DNA of 64,000 nucleotides from Hirundichthys speculiger (lineage: Eukaryota > Chordata > Actinopteri > Beloniformes > Exocoetidae): NCBI GenBank assembly GCA_018398805.1, contig JAGFBZ010000693.1, forward strand, positions 186,001 to 250,000. Reading direction: 5' to 3'. Positions 1 to 10,690 of this stretch are shown piece by piece. The notes below the pieces were generated by a model, which was not told the DNA's origin, did no database searches, and saw nothing but the letters and a program-made list of their open reading frames with translations. Every line of letters starts with the position of its first letter. Position 1 is the stretch's first letter. Position numbers and translations under genes: made by a program.

Positions 1-475
1 CATTGTTTATTCATTTGTAAATTCTTTTCTTGACTATTCAATGAGTTGTTTGGTCCCTAAACCTAACCCTAACCCTAAATTGTGAAAAAAAAATGATCAG
101 TGTTTACAAAAGCCCAAGATGATGTTGAACAAAAACCTAAAGATTAAGATAAATATAAAGATATTTGATTTACTGTCAAAAACAAGTAAATAGAACCAGA
201 AAATATTCACATTTAAGATGCTGGAATCAGAGAACTATTTTTTTTCTTTCTTTACTCAAAACAATTGATATTAAAATAGTTGGTGATTCATTTAATAATT
301 GATACATTGTTGCTGCATAATATATAAAATACCACATTTCCTGAAATAAAATCCATAGTCAAGTAAAAACCAGAATCCAAGTCATGGCTGGCAAAAGCCA
401 AGGATGGATAAACTCCTAGTGGCTGTCATATTATGAACATGCACTTTCCACTGAGATAAGTAAAGGGAACTCCTG
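1..475. other. AT-rich sequence without a recognisable gene
   Basis: No coding signal or recognisable family is visible. The only pattern is a short degenerate CCCTAA tract at 55-79. Confidence 0.5.
55..79 (-). repeat. Short interstitial telomere-like tract
   Basis: About four consecutive CCCTAA-type units, one imperfect. A second tract of the opposite orientation (TTAGGG-type) lies at 4611-4649. Both are too short to be a chromosome end. Confidence 0.7.
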
Positions 476-483
476 CTGCACAG

Positions 484-1379
484 TAAGGATGGAAAGGTTA
501 CCGGTATTACGGTAAAGCGCGGTAAAATTTTACATGATAACGATTACCATTTATGTTTGACTTCATCTCATTATCGCGTTCGATTACCGGGATATGTAAT
601 ATCAGCCTCATTCAAGTCTGTGAGCGACTCGCAACTGTGTTTCGCGTAAATTTGTAGCTTGGAACATCGGCATCATAACGTAAGCATGGCAGAATGTGAT
701 GATAGCACACAGGACATTGAAAAATGACAAAATGACAGGAGACGATGTTCTTCTGATGCAGTTAAAATATTTATTTATTCTAATAACTGATCCGAAAACC
801 ATAACGCTGGCAGTTAGCGCCACAGCGGTCAAAAACCTTTTGACCTTCCGGGTCACACACCTAACCAATAACAGGCCTTTATACCTGACCTTCAGGTAAC
901 AACACAGCGACACCCACAGATACACAGAGTGAACTACAATTCATAACAACATTTTTGGCTCCTATACTTATTTAAGTTTCAGCTTAAAGTCAAAAGTTTT
1001 TTTCATTTGAACTTGCACTAAAATTTTTGTTCTTGATCATTGTTTGCATAGTTTGACCTACTATGGTTGTTAAAGTGTTTATTTAAATTTGCACCACACA
1101 AATAAACTTTGTTCCTGTTGCTTATTTTGTTCATTTAAAATAAAACTTCTTTCTGTGCCAGTTGTTTGACCTTTTAATGTGAAAGTTTCATTTTGATAAG
1201 ATTTTGGCTACTGGCGTTTCAATATGACAAGAAAATCACAAGATTTTGTGAAAATATTAAAATGTATGTTTTTTTTAGACATTTATACAGCAATTAAGAA
1301 TATCTCGATAATATCGTAAACCGTTACAATTTGGTCACTACAATCGAGATATCAAATTTTCCATATCGTTACATTCCTA
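484..1379. mobile_element. Non-autonomous hAT element with 8-bp TSD
   Basis: The element starts TAAGGATGGAAAGGTTACC and its other end, read inward, starts TAGGAATGTAACGATATGG, an imperfect inverted pair of the fish TAGGGATGTAACG type. The identical octamer CTGCACAG flanks both sides (476-483 and 1380-1387), the target-site duplication length of hAT transposons. The 896-bp interior has no transposase; a 105-codon open frame inside has no recognisable domain and is probably chance. AT-rich sequence reading ATATCGxxAxAT fills the termini. Confidence 0.85.
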
Positions 1380-1429
1380 CTGCACAGCCAATTTCAGGAA
1401 TCAGGTGCTGGTCGGCCGCAGGAACATCT

Positions 1430-2530
1430 TAAGTCAAAACATCAACATAGACCACCGCACAATGAACTGAGTTGCTGTGATTTTATTAAGAGCGAACAAC
1501 ACGTTTTTGCCCATGGCTTCTTCAGGTTCGCTCAGCAGAAACACAGAAACACACACTCACAGGTGTGTTAAATACAATAAACTTTTTCCAATATTTTTTC
1601 TTTATCATTCATCAAAGGCATTTTCAAAACATTTTTCAAAGTATCCAAAAATATAATATAAACATACAAAAATTGATCAAAAAGCAAGAATAAGAAAGCA
1701 TTACAAGTGTTACAAAAATAATATGTAACTTTGCCTGTACCGTTATGTAGATCACTAAAGTACAGATCAAAAGGAGTGGACTGCTGATCCTACAAATGTC
1801 CTACTTCTGTCCCTCTCCACTATTAGATAAAAAAAAAAAAAAAAAACGGGGGCGGGGGGGGCAGGGAAAGGACACGGGGCCTAGTGGCTCTCCCTATGGA
1901 TCCCAATTACCCATGGAAGGAGACATAAGTTAATATTTATATCACAGAAAGGAACTCAAATCCTGTGATTCATTTAGTCCATATGGCTCAAGTGTATTCA
2001 ATTCATGGATCCAAAATGCTTCCCTTCTTAAGAGCTGGTTGATCAGATTACTCCCTCTTGGATTAGGTTGCACTTTTTCAACACCAAAAAATTTGAGGGA
2101 AGTGGCTGACCCATGTATTTTCTTCTTGTTATGGCGTAGTCCATGTTTCCATTACTGATGGCAGCCTTATGTTCAGCAATTCTCAATTTGAGATGACGTT
2201 TTGTTTGGCCCACATACACTAAACCACAAGGACACTTCAAAATTTAAACAACATGTGTAGAAAGACAGTTAATGAATTCCTTAATGCCATATTTCTTTCC
2301 TGAATGAGGGTGGTTGAATGTTTTGGTGTCAAATGTATCAGAACAATGAGCACATTTTCCACATCTATAATTTCCATATACTTGTTGAGGAAGCCAATTA
2401 GTTTGTGTGGGTTCCAGTTCCATTGAACTGAAGGAGCTGAAGAAGCCACGGGCAAAACGCGTTGTTTGCTCTTAATAAAATCACAGCAACTCAGTTCAGT
2501 GTGCGGTGGTCTATGTTGATGTTTTGACAT
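1430..2530 (-). mobile_element. Penelope-like retroelement fragment with inverted terminal repeats
   Basis: A block of about 95 bp at roughly 1432-1530 recurs inverted at roughly 2425-2530 with few changes. Between the two copies, the minus strand encodes the C-terminal part of a Penelope-like protein including its GIY-YIG endonuclease. Penelope elements are known for terminal repeats (pLTRs) in direct or inverted arrangement. No reverse transcriptase is left, so this copy is dead. Both repeats carry CTGAAGAAGCC followed by a short GC stem and AAAAC, reminiscent of the hammerhead ribozymes known from this class. Confidence 0.75.
1960..2420 (-). pseudogene. Penelope-like GIY-YIG endonuclease domain, frameshifted
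   Basis: Read on the minus strand, one frame (2240 to 2043) gives CPCGLVYVGQTKRHLKLRI, with the Y-x-G-Q-T variant typical of Penelope endonucleases, then EHKAAI. Just downstream another frame gives VQPNPRGSNLINQLL, REAFWIHELNTLEPYGLNE, which is the conserved C-terminal end of these proteins. Upstream, a third frame contains a decayed version of the Cys/His linker that precedes the GIY-YIG domain. At least two frameshifts separate these blocks. In an intact element this enzyme nicks the target DNA for reverse transcription. Confidence 0.8.
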
Positions 2531-2779
2531 GCAATTTCCATTGCTTTAATTTCATAAATTCAACAATATAATTGTGCTAAAAAATGAAAATGAAGCCATT
2601 ACTGGGAAAAGGTAATTCAATGGTGTTATTAAACATAGTGATTGAAATTCAAACTATAGTACACAGACATATAAAATGAATATTTAAGGACATTTAATAT
2701 TACATTAGTAACGTGTTATCACAATATTATATTGATTTATGTCCATTGATTGTATTTTAATTACAATTTTAATTTTTTT

Positions 2780-3300
2780 TTAGTTTTGTGACATTATCCT
2801 GGACCACACACACAGCGGCGGTTCTCCTTCACCAAGCACCTGATCAGTACAACACTGCTGCTGGGGGAAAAAATTCCATAAGTACAACAGCACTTTCCCT
2901 GAAGCAGCGCTTAACATCACTGTAGAGGCGTACCCAATGCTGAACAAGAGTAAGCTGAAAACTGAACTGTCACTCATCTACAGCAATGATGAGTTCAAAG
3001 ACTGCAGTGGTACTGTAGCTCTGTATCAGCTCTTCAAGAGTGTGGCTCTGTTGAAGATCCTCATCACAATTTCTCATGACAACAGCTGAATCTGAGAGGT
3101 GTTTCTCAACACTTAAGAGGATCTTAAGAGGACCTTCCTGAGGAACACAATGTCACAGGATTGCCTCAATGCACTAGCAAGGCTGTCTACGGAGAAGAAA
3201 CTTGTCAAAGACATCCCTGACTTTATCCATAGAGTCATTGAGAAATTTGCATCTCTCAAGGATAGGAGGGCAAAATTTCTGTACAAAAAGTAAATTCAGG
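2780..3300 (+). pseudogene. hAT transposase C-terminal (dimerisation) domain, decayed
   Basis: Around 3083-3115 the plus strand reads TAESERCFSTLKRI, the start of the hAT-C dimerisation domain in the ZMYM/hAT-like group. It continues in shifted frames through a Leu/Ala-rich stretch, then TEKKLVKDIPDF, then a final RVIEKFASL-like block ending near 3293. The preceding part (2870-3060) reads FPEAALNITVEAYPMLNKSK, YSNDEF, YQLFKS, matching the region before this domain in fish hAT proteins. Several frameshifts and a duplicated phrase (atcttaagagga) show it is a relic. No terminal inverted repeats were found for it. Confidence 0.75.
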
Positions 3301-4790
3301 GCCACAAGGTGGCAAATCATATGGCTTTGAGCCCATGATGTCATGGGCTTTTTCAAAGGTAATGCCATAGGTCTCTGTGTTCCTAAATTTCTACCATTGT
3401 CTCAGGGTTTTATTTTGTTGGACGTCTTTTGCACTTACCAAGGCACTTTTTGCATTCCTCCATTTGTAAGTGTAATGAAAAGGATAATTTAAAAAATTGC
3501 ACTACTTAAGGTACATTAACAGATGGTACCATGTTGCCTCTTGCCTGGTAACTTTTTCTTTGTTGGCCTATTACTCTGGTACTTTAAACTCAATAGAAGT
3601 GTTTTAATTTGTCACTTTATCCTCTGGAGGTCATGTTCTTAGTGGGTCCTTTTTTGCAGACTTCTCCACATGGTTCAGCTCTATCACCTCTCCCACAAAA
3701 ATGCCCTGATTTGTTCTTATGTCATTTCACAAACTGGAAAAAAAAATGGATCCACATTAATAGAAGAAGACAACTGCTGGACAACTGCTAAAATGCAAAT
3801 GTTGCCTTCAAGTAGCACTACTTTGTTATGTAAATGTTGCTTTCAAGTAGCACTACTTTGTTATGTTATGGATTATAGATTTCCAAGACATTTTTGGTAT
3901 TGTGTATTTACATACTGTTCAATCAATATAAGATATGGGGTAAAATGCACTGATAACTGCCAAAGATGGCAGCAACTTAACAAATTGTAGCAAAACACTG
4001 TCAGGAAAGACACACTAGAAACTAAGACAAGCATTTAAATGTAGCACGAATTATCAAACTGTGAAATGTGACTTCCTGTCTTGTTTTGAATTGAGTTATG
4101 ATAGTTTGGTTTGATATATGTACAGGCTGTTCCACAATGATACAGTGTTCCCTGAGGGCAATAAACTTATGAAAAAAGTTTCGTTTTTAATATTGCGTCA
4201 TTTCAAATGGCATGAAAAAACAAATGTATTAAAATTTTAAACAGTATCTCCATTTTTTTCAGTCTTTACCACTATGGCAGTGTTACTTTATGGTTTTAAC
4301 CTAAATTATTTCTTGAAAATCAAAAAAAAAGTTTATTTGGTCTATTTTAAGAGAAAACATTTTATTCTATTTTGTTATGTTATATTTAATAACAACATGT
4401 TATTCAGCTCAGCAAAAACAAAAACAGGCATTTTTTAAATATTGATATTAATGTACGTATATCGATATCGTACTTCATTTGCTTCTTGGTTTTTGGTGTA
4501 GCCCCCCTTGGAGAAAAGTGCACCAGCCACCACTGCTTATGACATCCATGGAGGACTTACATAATACAGATAAGAGTCTGGGTGGGAGTTCCACTTCGAC
4601 AGAGCTGCTCTTAGGGTTAGGGTAGGGTTAGGGTTAGAGGTAGGGTTAGCAATTCTAGCCATAACTGTTAATGCCAGAATTTCTTGCTCCAGCTAAAAGG
4701 GTGGCGCAGATCCAGTCTGGTGACTTCAGGATTCTGTAACTCTTCTTTGGTGGCAATGTGGTCCTGCTGGCTTAATAGAACTGCCATTTT
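3301..4790. other. Non-coding stretch with a 35-bp tandem duplication and a TTAGGG-like tract
   Basis: No coding region was recognised. A 35-bp unit is duplicated head to tail (3797-3831 and 3832-3866, one difference). TTAGGG-type repeats occur at 4611-4649. The rest is AT-rich. Confidence 0.5.
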
Positions 4791-4799
4791 CGGCTCTCA

Positions 4800-5060
4800 C
4801 TGGAGCCATGTATGAAAAGGCAGGGATGAGGATAGACACATCAAATCGAAGACCAGCATTCTCAGTGAGAATGCTTTATCTGGGTTGGGAGTCAAGTGCT
4901 GCCTCAAGTGAATGAGTTCAAGTATATGAGGGTCTTGCTCATGAGTGGAGGGAGAATGGAGCAGGAGGTCAATAGGCAGATTGGTACAGCATATGCAGTA
5001 ATGCAGACTATGTTTCAGTCTGTTTGTGGTGAAGAGAAAGCTGAACCGGCAAGTGAAGCT
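4800..5060 (+). pseudogene. LINE reverse-transcriptase C-terminal fragment
   Basis: The plus strand gives YEKAGMRIDTS, then LPQVNEFKYMRVLL and EQEVNRQIGTAYAVMQTMFQ, then VPILT in a shifted frame. This is the thumb and post-RT region of a fish non-LTR retrotransposon (VEEFKYLGVLF... RRIGAASAVMQTLY... YVPTLTYG in well-preserved relatives). Stops and frame changes show an old 5'- and 3'-truncated copy. Confidence 0.7.
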
Positions 5061-5162
5061 CTCTGTTTGCTGGTCTATGTTTGTGTTCCTATCCTAACAT
5101 GTGCCTCATTATCAACAGACTCCCTTGTTTATGGCTGTGTGCTATTTTCTTTTTCTCTTTTT

Positions 5163-5345
5163 TCTTTTTTTAAGGTTATGTGGCTCTAGTGGCCTTTATT
5201 CACAATGGGAGAGACAGAAAACTGGGACAGAGAGAGATCAGGGAAGACATAGCAAGGAGTCTCAGGCCGGGAGTCAAACCCGCATCCAGGTGCAGGAGGA
5301 CTGTGCCTCCTGCTTAAACCACTGACCAACCCAGTGGCCCTTTTT
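5163..5345 (-). mobile_element. tRNA-derived SINE
   Basis: On the minus strand it begins GGGCCACTGGGTTGGTCAG (A-box region) and has GGGTTTGACTCCCGGCC, a good match to a tRNA B box (GGTTCGANTCC). After that comes a pyrimidine-rich body with CTGTCTCTCCC and an AATAAAGGC tail. This is the usual architecture of the common fish tRNA SINE whose 3' end reads AATAAAGGC. It is not a functional tRNA gene because no cloverleaf can be completed. Confidence 0.7.
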
Positions 5346-6047
5346 TATGGTTTTTATAAATTGAACTGGCTGTACTTACTGTAGATCAGCACAGTCTTAT
5401 TATCTCACCTGCAGTTCATCACTCTCCCATATACAACGTTTATGACTTGTGGTCACACCAATTTGTCTGGAAGAGTAATTACAGGCCTTTAAGCATCTTA
5501 AAGCATGAACAAATGCTGTCTGACGCATTGGAAAGGCACAATTGCTTTTCTTTTTTTCTTTTTTTTTCAAGTTTTTACAATTGCTTTTCAATGTTAAATA
5601 ATACATTTTCAAGTTTTTGAGACACTTATGATTCCAGGAATTGCACTTTTTTGTCTTGACAAATGCCTTGCAAGTCTAGACATTTCGGTGAAACTGAAAC
5701 TTATCAAAGTAAAGCATATCACAAAAAAGTGAAAACAAAGATTAGAAGTGTACTACTAATCTGTCAGGATCAAACATGCACGGTAAATTCAGAAATGATA
5801 ACAGTTATTTCTGCTTACCTATCAGGAAGATGACACACAAAGACAATAAAACAATAAAAGCACCCACATTTATCACATGTTCTTGTCAGATCTTTTGTCC
5901 CATTTTGTCTAAACTGTGCAGGACCTCCTCAAGTTCTCTTAAGTGGCAGTAGGGTTGTCATGCTTCCTTGCTCTCACATCCATGAATTGTCTGCTTTGGA
6001 TTTTTCCTGTTGACAGTGCAAAATGAGGTGAGGGGAAACAGCGGCAT
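5346..6047. other. Unassigned AT-rich sequence
   Basis: No gene or repeat family was recognised. It runs up to the TTAA that borders the piggyBac element. Confidence 0.4.
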
Positions 6048-6339
6048 TTAACCATTTATTGCATGAATTATTATTCAAACATGATAAAAATGTTTTAATT
6101 TGTTTTTTTTTTTTACTTAAAATTGCTTAAATAATAGAAATGTTTTTTTAAAAAAAATTTTTCTTTTTTTAAGGGGGGTAGTTGGTATATTGTTGCCATA
6201 TGATAACACTGCGCAAATACGGAAAGTACCATAAAATCACATTTTTCTCTCAAGACATAATTTTATTGAAAACAAGAGAAATCCTACTTATAATTAGTGA
6301 AATGTATAACCCAATATTTAGTTGGACATTTTCTAAGAT

Positions 6340-6710
6340 CTTGGACTGGCAGTCTCGTCAATAGAGGAGCCCTGCCTCTACTAGGGTCAGGTCCAGCATG
6401 TGGAAGACAATGCAATGGTAACATTTCTTGGACCTGATCTTGGTGCTGTAGAGAGCTATCAAAGAATACAGAAGATCCACTCCTCCCATGCTCTTATTGT
6501 ACACTAACACAATGTTAGGGCGTGGAACACGGATCATGTCTTTCTTTTTTTTTGTCCCACCTTTGCACTTCTTTGGTTGGGTTTGCTCCAACAAATGTGC
6601 TCAGGAGGGTCACAGGATGGTTGTCAAACCACTTGACAGCCCATTGCTAACTCTGCCCTGTTCTCGTTTCCCTCTCCCATAGAAGAAACTGGCTTTCATG
6701 TTCTATGGAT
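6340..6710 (-). pseudogene. piggyBac (PGBD-like) transposase C-terminal fragment
   Basis: The minus strand encodes VPRPNIVLVYNKSMGGVDLL, then IALYSTKIRSKKCYHCIVFH and DLTLVEAGLLY. This is the conserved piggyBac stretch VYNKxMGGVDxxDxLIxxYRTxIRSKKWY, here with the usual D after GGVDLL lost. In a neighbouring frame upstream is VKWFDNHPVTLLSTFVGAN, the preceding conserved block. After GLLY an in-frame stop replaces the expected Arg before RDC. A lysine-rich tract (KKKKD) joins the two blocks. Frameshift plus stop make this a pseudogene. Confidence 0.85.
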
Positions 6711-7019
6711 GAAAGCAACATATGTAAACTGGCTATGCAGTCAAAAAAAGCAAAAAAAAAGGCTGCATATAATTCCAAGTACTGTACTGTCAGTACTATA
6801 CTGGAATGTCTGAAATTACAAAATATAAATACAAATTATGTTTTTTTCCCCTTTTAAATATAATAAAAAAACTGCAAACATAGTCTCAGAGTAGCCTAGT
6901 GTTATGTAAGTCAATTACAGTTGTTGTGCAATAAGGCGTATAATGTGCTCGTTTAGTCATAAAAGGGTTATTACCAACTGTCTTGAGGGACAGCTGCTAA
7001 TAACCAGAAGGGTATTAAC

Positions 7020-8990
7020 AAAGGTAATAAAATGAAACGGGGCATCACCTGATAAATCAGGAAAAAGGACTAAACAGCACAATCAGTCTCAAAATGGCTG
7101 TTGTTCTATGCGTGCCAGCCTGTGACCAGGTGTGGCGCTATGAGAAGAGAAGATGTGAGTCCGAGCACAGACCTCTTCAACCAGACAACTTCTCTTATTA
7201 AAATATATATAGATTTATTAACACAAATATTAGAATGAACAAACACTTGAATCATGATCCTGATATCTACTAACTAAAAGACGACTAAACTAACATAAGC
7301 AAATGAAACATTCAATGGAAACCAGTGTAAACTTATATACATGTGTGCTGGAAACTATAGGTGTGTGTGGTAATGTGAGAGGGATGTCCAAAATGGCCGC
7401 CGGCTCGCGCGATACGGCGCCACAAGATGGTGGACGGGCCACGTGGTACTCCCGCCGGACCAAGGATGGCGGATGGAGTCACGCGCTAACCAAGATGACC
7501 GCCGACTCGCGTGATAGGGCGTCACAAGATGGCCGACGAAGTCACGTGGTGACGTCCTCACAGAGGTGGTGAGTAGAAAAGAAAATCAGAGTAGAGAAAA
7601 GACAGGGTAAAACCAACAACGCGAGGGTGATTCCTAACCACCGATGCTGTGATCGCTCCGAGGATTTCCACAGGAGGGAGAGTGTGGAGCTGACTCCCGC
7701 ATTCTCCAACTGATTGTTTATCTGAAATCACGGCAGGATCAGCTGGTGGTGAGGAAACACTGCAATCACGTGGGTAAATACGCACGGCGGATTGCCGGCG
7801 GGCTCAACCGTAAACAATGTCACAGTAAGCACAGAAATATTAACTAAGCTAAGTAACTCTGCCCAGACACAAAGGCCTTTTACGTGGATCGCGAAGCGAT
7901 CGGTGGCGTTGTAGAGTCCTGGTGGGGGGGGTTGATCAGGCTGGGATGGCGACAGCACTGCTGATCCAATTACGCTCCGCGGATGTGGTCGCAAGAGCGG
8001 CCCCTTTTCATGATTCCCTCAGCTTTTGTGGGGTGTACCGGTTGTACCGGGTCCTCTTATGGAAACGCGTCTGGAGCCGTTGCGTCGTCCCGTGGCGCAA
8101 CCGTGCCTCTTTCGGTGCCGATACGTGCGCGGGTCACTTCCGTTGCTGGCCAAACGGGATGCGTTGACCGGTCTTTCCTTTTACCGGTGGCTTGCTGGGG
8201 CGTTACTGGAAGGGCTTTGTGGCTGCTGGATGAGAGCTGCGGCGGGCCAGAGTATGCCAAGAGTTTATCTTGAGTCGCGTGGAGAAGGTCCAGTAGGGGA
8301 ATCGTGGAGCAGGAAAAGAGGAAAAAGAGACGCTGTTGGTTTATGCTCTGCGGGTGGTCGCGGGAGCAGCTCTGCTTCTCTCGGCTTCAGTGGGGGTGCA
8401 GGCTGCAGGCTCTCGGCGCAACCGGTCCTCCTTTAAGGCGCGTGCGGAGCCGTAGCGTTTCCCGTGGTGGTACCGTGCCTCTCTTACGCCGATATGCGCG
8501 GGTCACTTGTGGTATTGGCCTGGGGCGCGTGAACCGGTCTTCCTTTGCCGGTGGCTGACTAGCGCGTAGCTGGGAGGCCTTGTGGTTGCTGGCTCGGAGC
8601 TGTGGCCAGAAGGAGTGTCCCTGGGTCAGGTAGAGGAAAGTCCTGCTGTGGAGTCCAGGCCCAGGAAAAGGGAGCAATAGAGGAGTAAAAGCAGCAAGAG
8701 AGCGAGCTGGCAGAGCTCACGGTATTTAAACGGCGGGTCTGCGATCCGCCTCCGTTTGAGGAACCTCGCTGTGAGAATGGGGGTCTGCGGCCAGTGGGAA
8801 GCAGAGCGAGGGGGTGACATCACGTTTCACGCCTAGGTGTGAAACTGAAACCGCCAGGCATGCTGGGGGGTTGAGTTTTTTTAGGATTTCCTTTGTCCTT
8901 TGTCTCAGGAAAACCATGCGGTCTCTGTAATCACATGGTGTGGCCCAACACAGTCCAATAGGCACACAGATCACTTCCATATTCGCATGT
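7020..8990. repeat. GC-rich block with two tandemly duplicated modules
   Basis: This interval is CpG-rich, in contrast to its AT-rich surroundings. Module 1 is a 102-bp-period repeat: a unit at 7389-7447 recurs at 7491-7550. Module 2 is a diverged tandem pair of about 375-bp period, roughly 8035-8340 and 8410-8690. Its shared landmarks are ACCGTGCCTCT, CGCGGGTCACTT, GAACCGGTCTT-like and CCGGTGGCT. The many overlapping open frames here reflect GC content and none shows a conserved domain. Origin unknown: an LTR or promoter region of an element, or captured host DNA. Confidence 0.6.
7385..7560 (+). promoter_or_regulatory. Candidate promoter-like cluster (YY1-like, E-box, CRE-like motifs)
   Basis: In 175 bp there are five AAnATGGCsg-like words (CAAAATGGCCGCC, CAAGATGGTGG, CAAGGATGGCGG, CAAGATGACCGCC, CAAGATGGCCG), close to the YY1 consensus AAnATGGCGGC. 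There are also two CACGTG E-boxes and one TGACGTCC half-CRE. Motif density suggests a transposon or CpG-island promoter. Activity is inferred only. Confidence 0.35.
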
Positions 8991-9371
8991 AGCTGCCATA
9001 TGGCAACAAATTCATTTTAGCATATTACTAAAAACATAATATCTAAACTGATTTTGAGGATGAAAATTAAAAGTTAATTTACCCCAGATAGTATTTCAGT
9101 ATTTTTCTTGAGGGACATTTGCTTAAATACGTAGCACTTAGACAACTTTGGGGGCCTATGCTGACTCACCCCAACGTCTGTGTCCATGCAAAAAGGAGGT
9201 GCAAACAGGATTTCCTGGTCATGTGATGTGATGCATTATTTGACTTATCAAAATAAAAGACCCCCTTTTTACAACTGAACAGTAAAACATGGATTTTAGA
9301 TAACTGTCTTTTAGTAAAATTGAGATAAAGTAATTGTTGCCATATGGCAACACCATGCAATAGAGGGTTAA

Positions 9372-10457
9372 TCAGTTCAAACAGTTGCCAAACATGGTAA
9401 TAACTCTATACAGCTCTTCAGAGTCGACACACACACACACAAAGAAGGGGCTTTCAGAGCATGCACTCAATGTATTTGCATTCTTAATGGACAAAATTCT
9501 TGAAAACGGTGAACTCGAGATGTATGCAGCTCACTATTAAACAAGTCATCATTCCCTTGGCTCTAACCTTTTTTTTAATTGTTACTGTTCTATTCTATTA
9601 TTGCATATGAATATTTTTACAGCAAATAGATGTGCCTAACTCCTCTCGTCTCAAAGGCTGGCATCAAGGCACCTTGGCTTATTTTTCTTGGTTCGTGAAG
9701 GTATTTCACCTTCTACCCAGAAGGCTTTGTGAATTCAAACTGGCTGGTGGAAACATTCAAGCTTCGAAGCTGCTGACCTCCTATCGCCCATGTGGGTCAG
9801 TCTTCCATCCATTGTGACCTGGTTTTGGTCACACAAATCAATGTGAGAATGGTTGTGAAACCACCTGTGTAGGTGCACTGACCGCATTGTAAATGTTGGA
9901 TAGGTAGAAATCCGAGGCTTCCACCTCCTTTGAATGTTAGTAGACCTGTTTTCTGGAAAAAGGAAGGGTACCGAACTGGTATATCTCCAGTCCTGACCTT
10001 TGCTCATTTGAGAATGTGTGGAAAATTTTGAAACAAAAAACCCAGAATGATTTCAAACTTTCAGACACATTTACGGGAAGAATTGGACAAAGATATGGCT
10101 AAAACTCTTCACTGCTTGGTTTTCTCAATGCCAGAATGCCTTTTCAGTAATATGAAAATGAATGGCAACATTACAAAGCTTTACAGTCTGAGCATTTTGC
10201 ATGTGCTGTAGACCTGAAATGAAAATATGGATGTATATAAACAAATGAAATGAAACTGAGAAGCAAGAATGAAATATTTTTGGTTGATACAGGTTGTTAG
10301 TGAAATTAGTATATTGGTGATAGTTATTCCATTATCATAAATGTGATGAAACTTATTAGTGATAGTACTCTCATAAACAAGGATTTTAGTACTCAGATTA
10401 TAATCACATTCAGGCCACAACGTTAAAATTCCTCAGTGTGTGCATGTGTGGTTGTGT
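9372..10457. other. Unassigned sequence
   Basis: Contains a short CA microsatellite near 9426. A stretch at 9650-9760 resembles a dispersed fish repeat but could not be placed in a family. Confidence 0.35.
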
Positions 10458-10465
10458 ATGTATGA

Positions 10466-10690
10466 CACAGGTGTCAAACTGATTCCTGAAAGGGCCATGT
10501 GGCTGCAAGTTTTTGTTCCAACCAATGCAGCAGCACAGCTGACTTGTTTTAGTCAATCAACTAGTTGTCTTCACTAAAGGTCTGAACCAGTTCAGTTGAT
10601 TGAATGAAACAAGTTCAGCTGTGTTTCTGCAGTGTTGGAACAAAAGCCTGCAGCCACACGGCCCTTTCAGGAATCAGTTTGACACCCCTG
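10466..10690. mobile_element. hAT MITE with 8-bp TSD
   Basis: A 225-bp element is almost entirely a fold-back. Its ends read inward as CACAGGTGTCAAACTGATTC and CAGGGGTGTCAAACTGATTC and stay complementary for about 75 bp with few mismatches. The octamer ATGTATGA flanks it on both sides (10458-10465 and 10691-10698). CAGGGGTGTCAAACT termini are typical of a widespread hAT (Charlie-type) MITE family. No coding capacity. Confidence 0.9.

Larger units (their letters stand above)
6052..9367 (-). mobile_element. piggyBac-type element flanked by TTAA, carrying a GC-rich insert
   Basis: The two ends read inward as CCATTTATTGCATGAATT and CCCTCTATTGCATGGTGTT, an imperfect inverted pair, and both abut TTAA (6048-6051 and 9368-9371), the invariant piggyBac target duplication. 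A subterminal motif TTGTTGCCATATGGCAACA-like occurs near both ends (about 6190 and 9335) and again at about 8995. A transposase relic on the minus strand sits near the left end at 6340-6710. Between about 7030 and 8990 is GC-rich sequence unlike either side, possibly a later insertion or captured DNA. The element is incapable of making transposase. Confidence 0.65.

Noticed and set aside
5250..5345. A tRNA gene suggested by the B-box match
   Set aside because: No acceptor stem or anticodon arm can be formed; it is the head of a SINE.
7983..8677. Many overlapping open frames, up to 136 codons, on both strands
   Set aside because: High GC content removes stop codons; no frame stands out and the two tandem copies do not share a conserved reading frame.
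9650..9770. Possible hammerhead-like remnant on the minus strand (CTTCTGGGTAGAAGGTGAAAT)
   Set aside because: The CTGANGA core is not preserved and no Penelope coding sequence is nearby.
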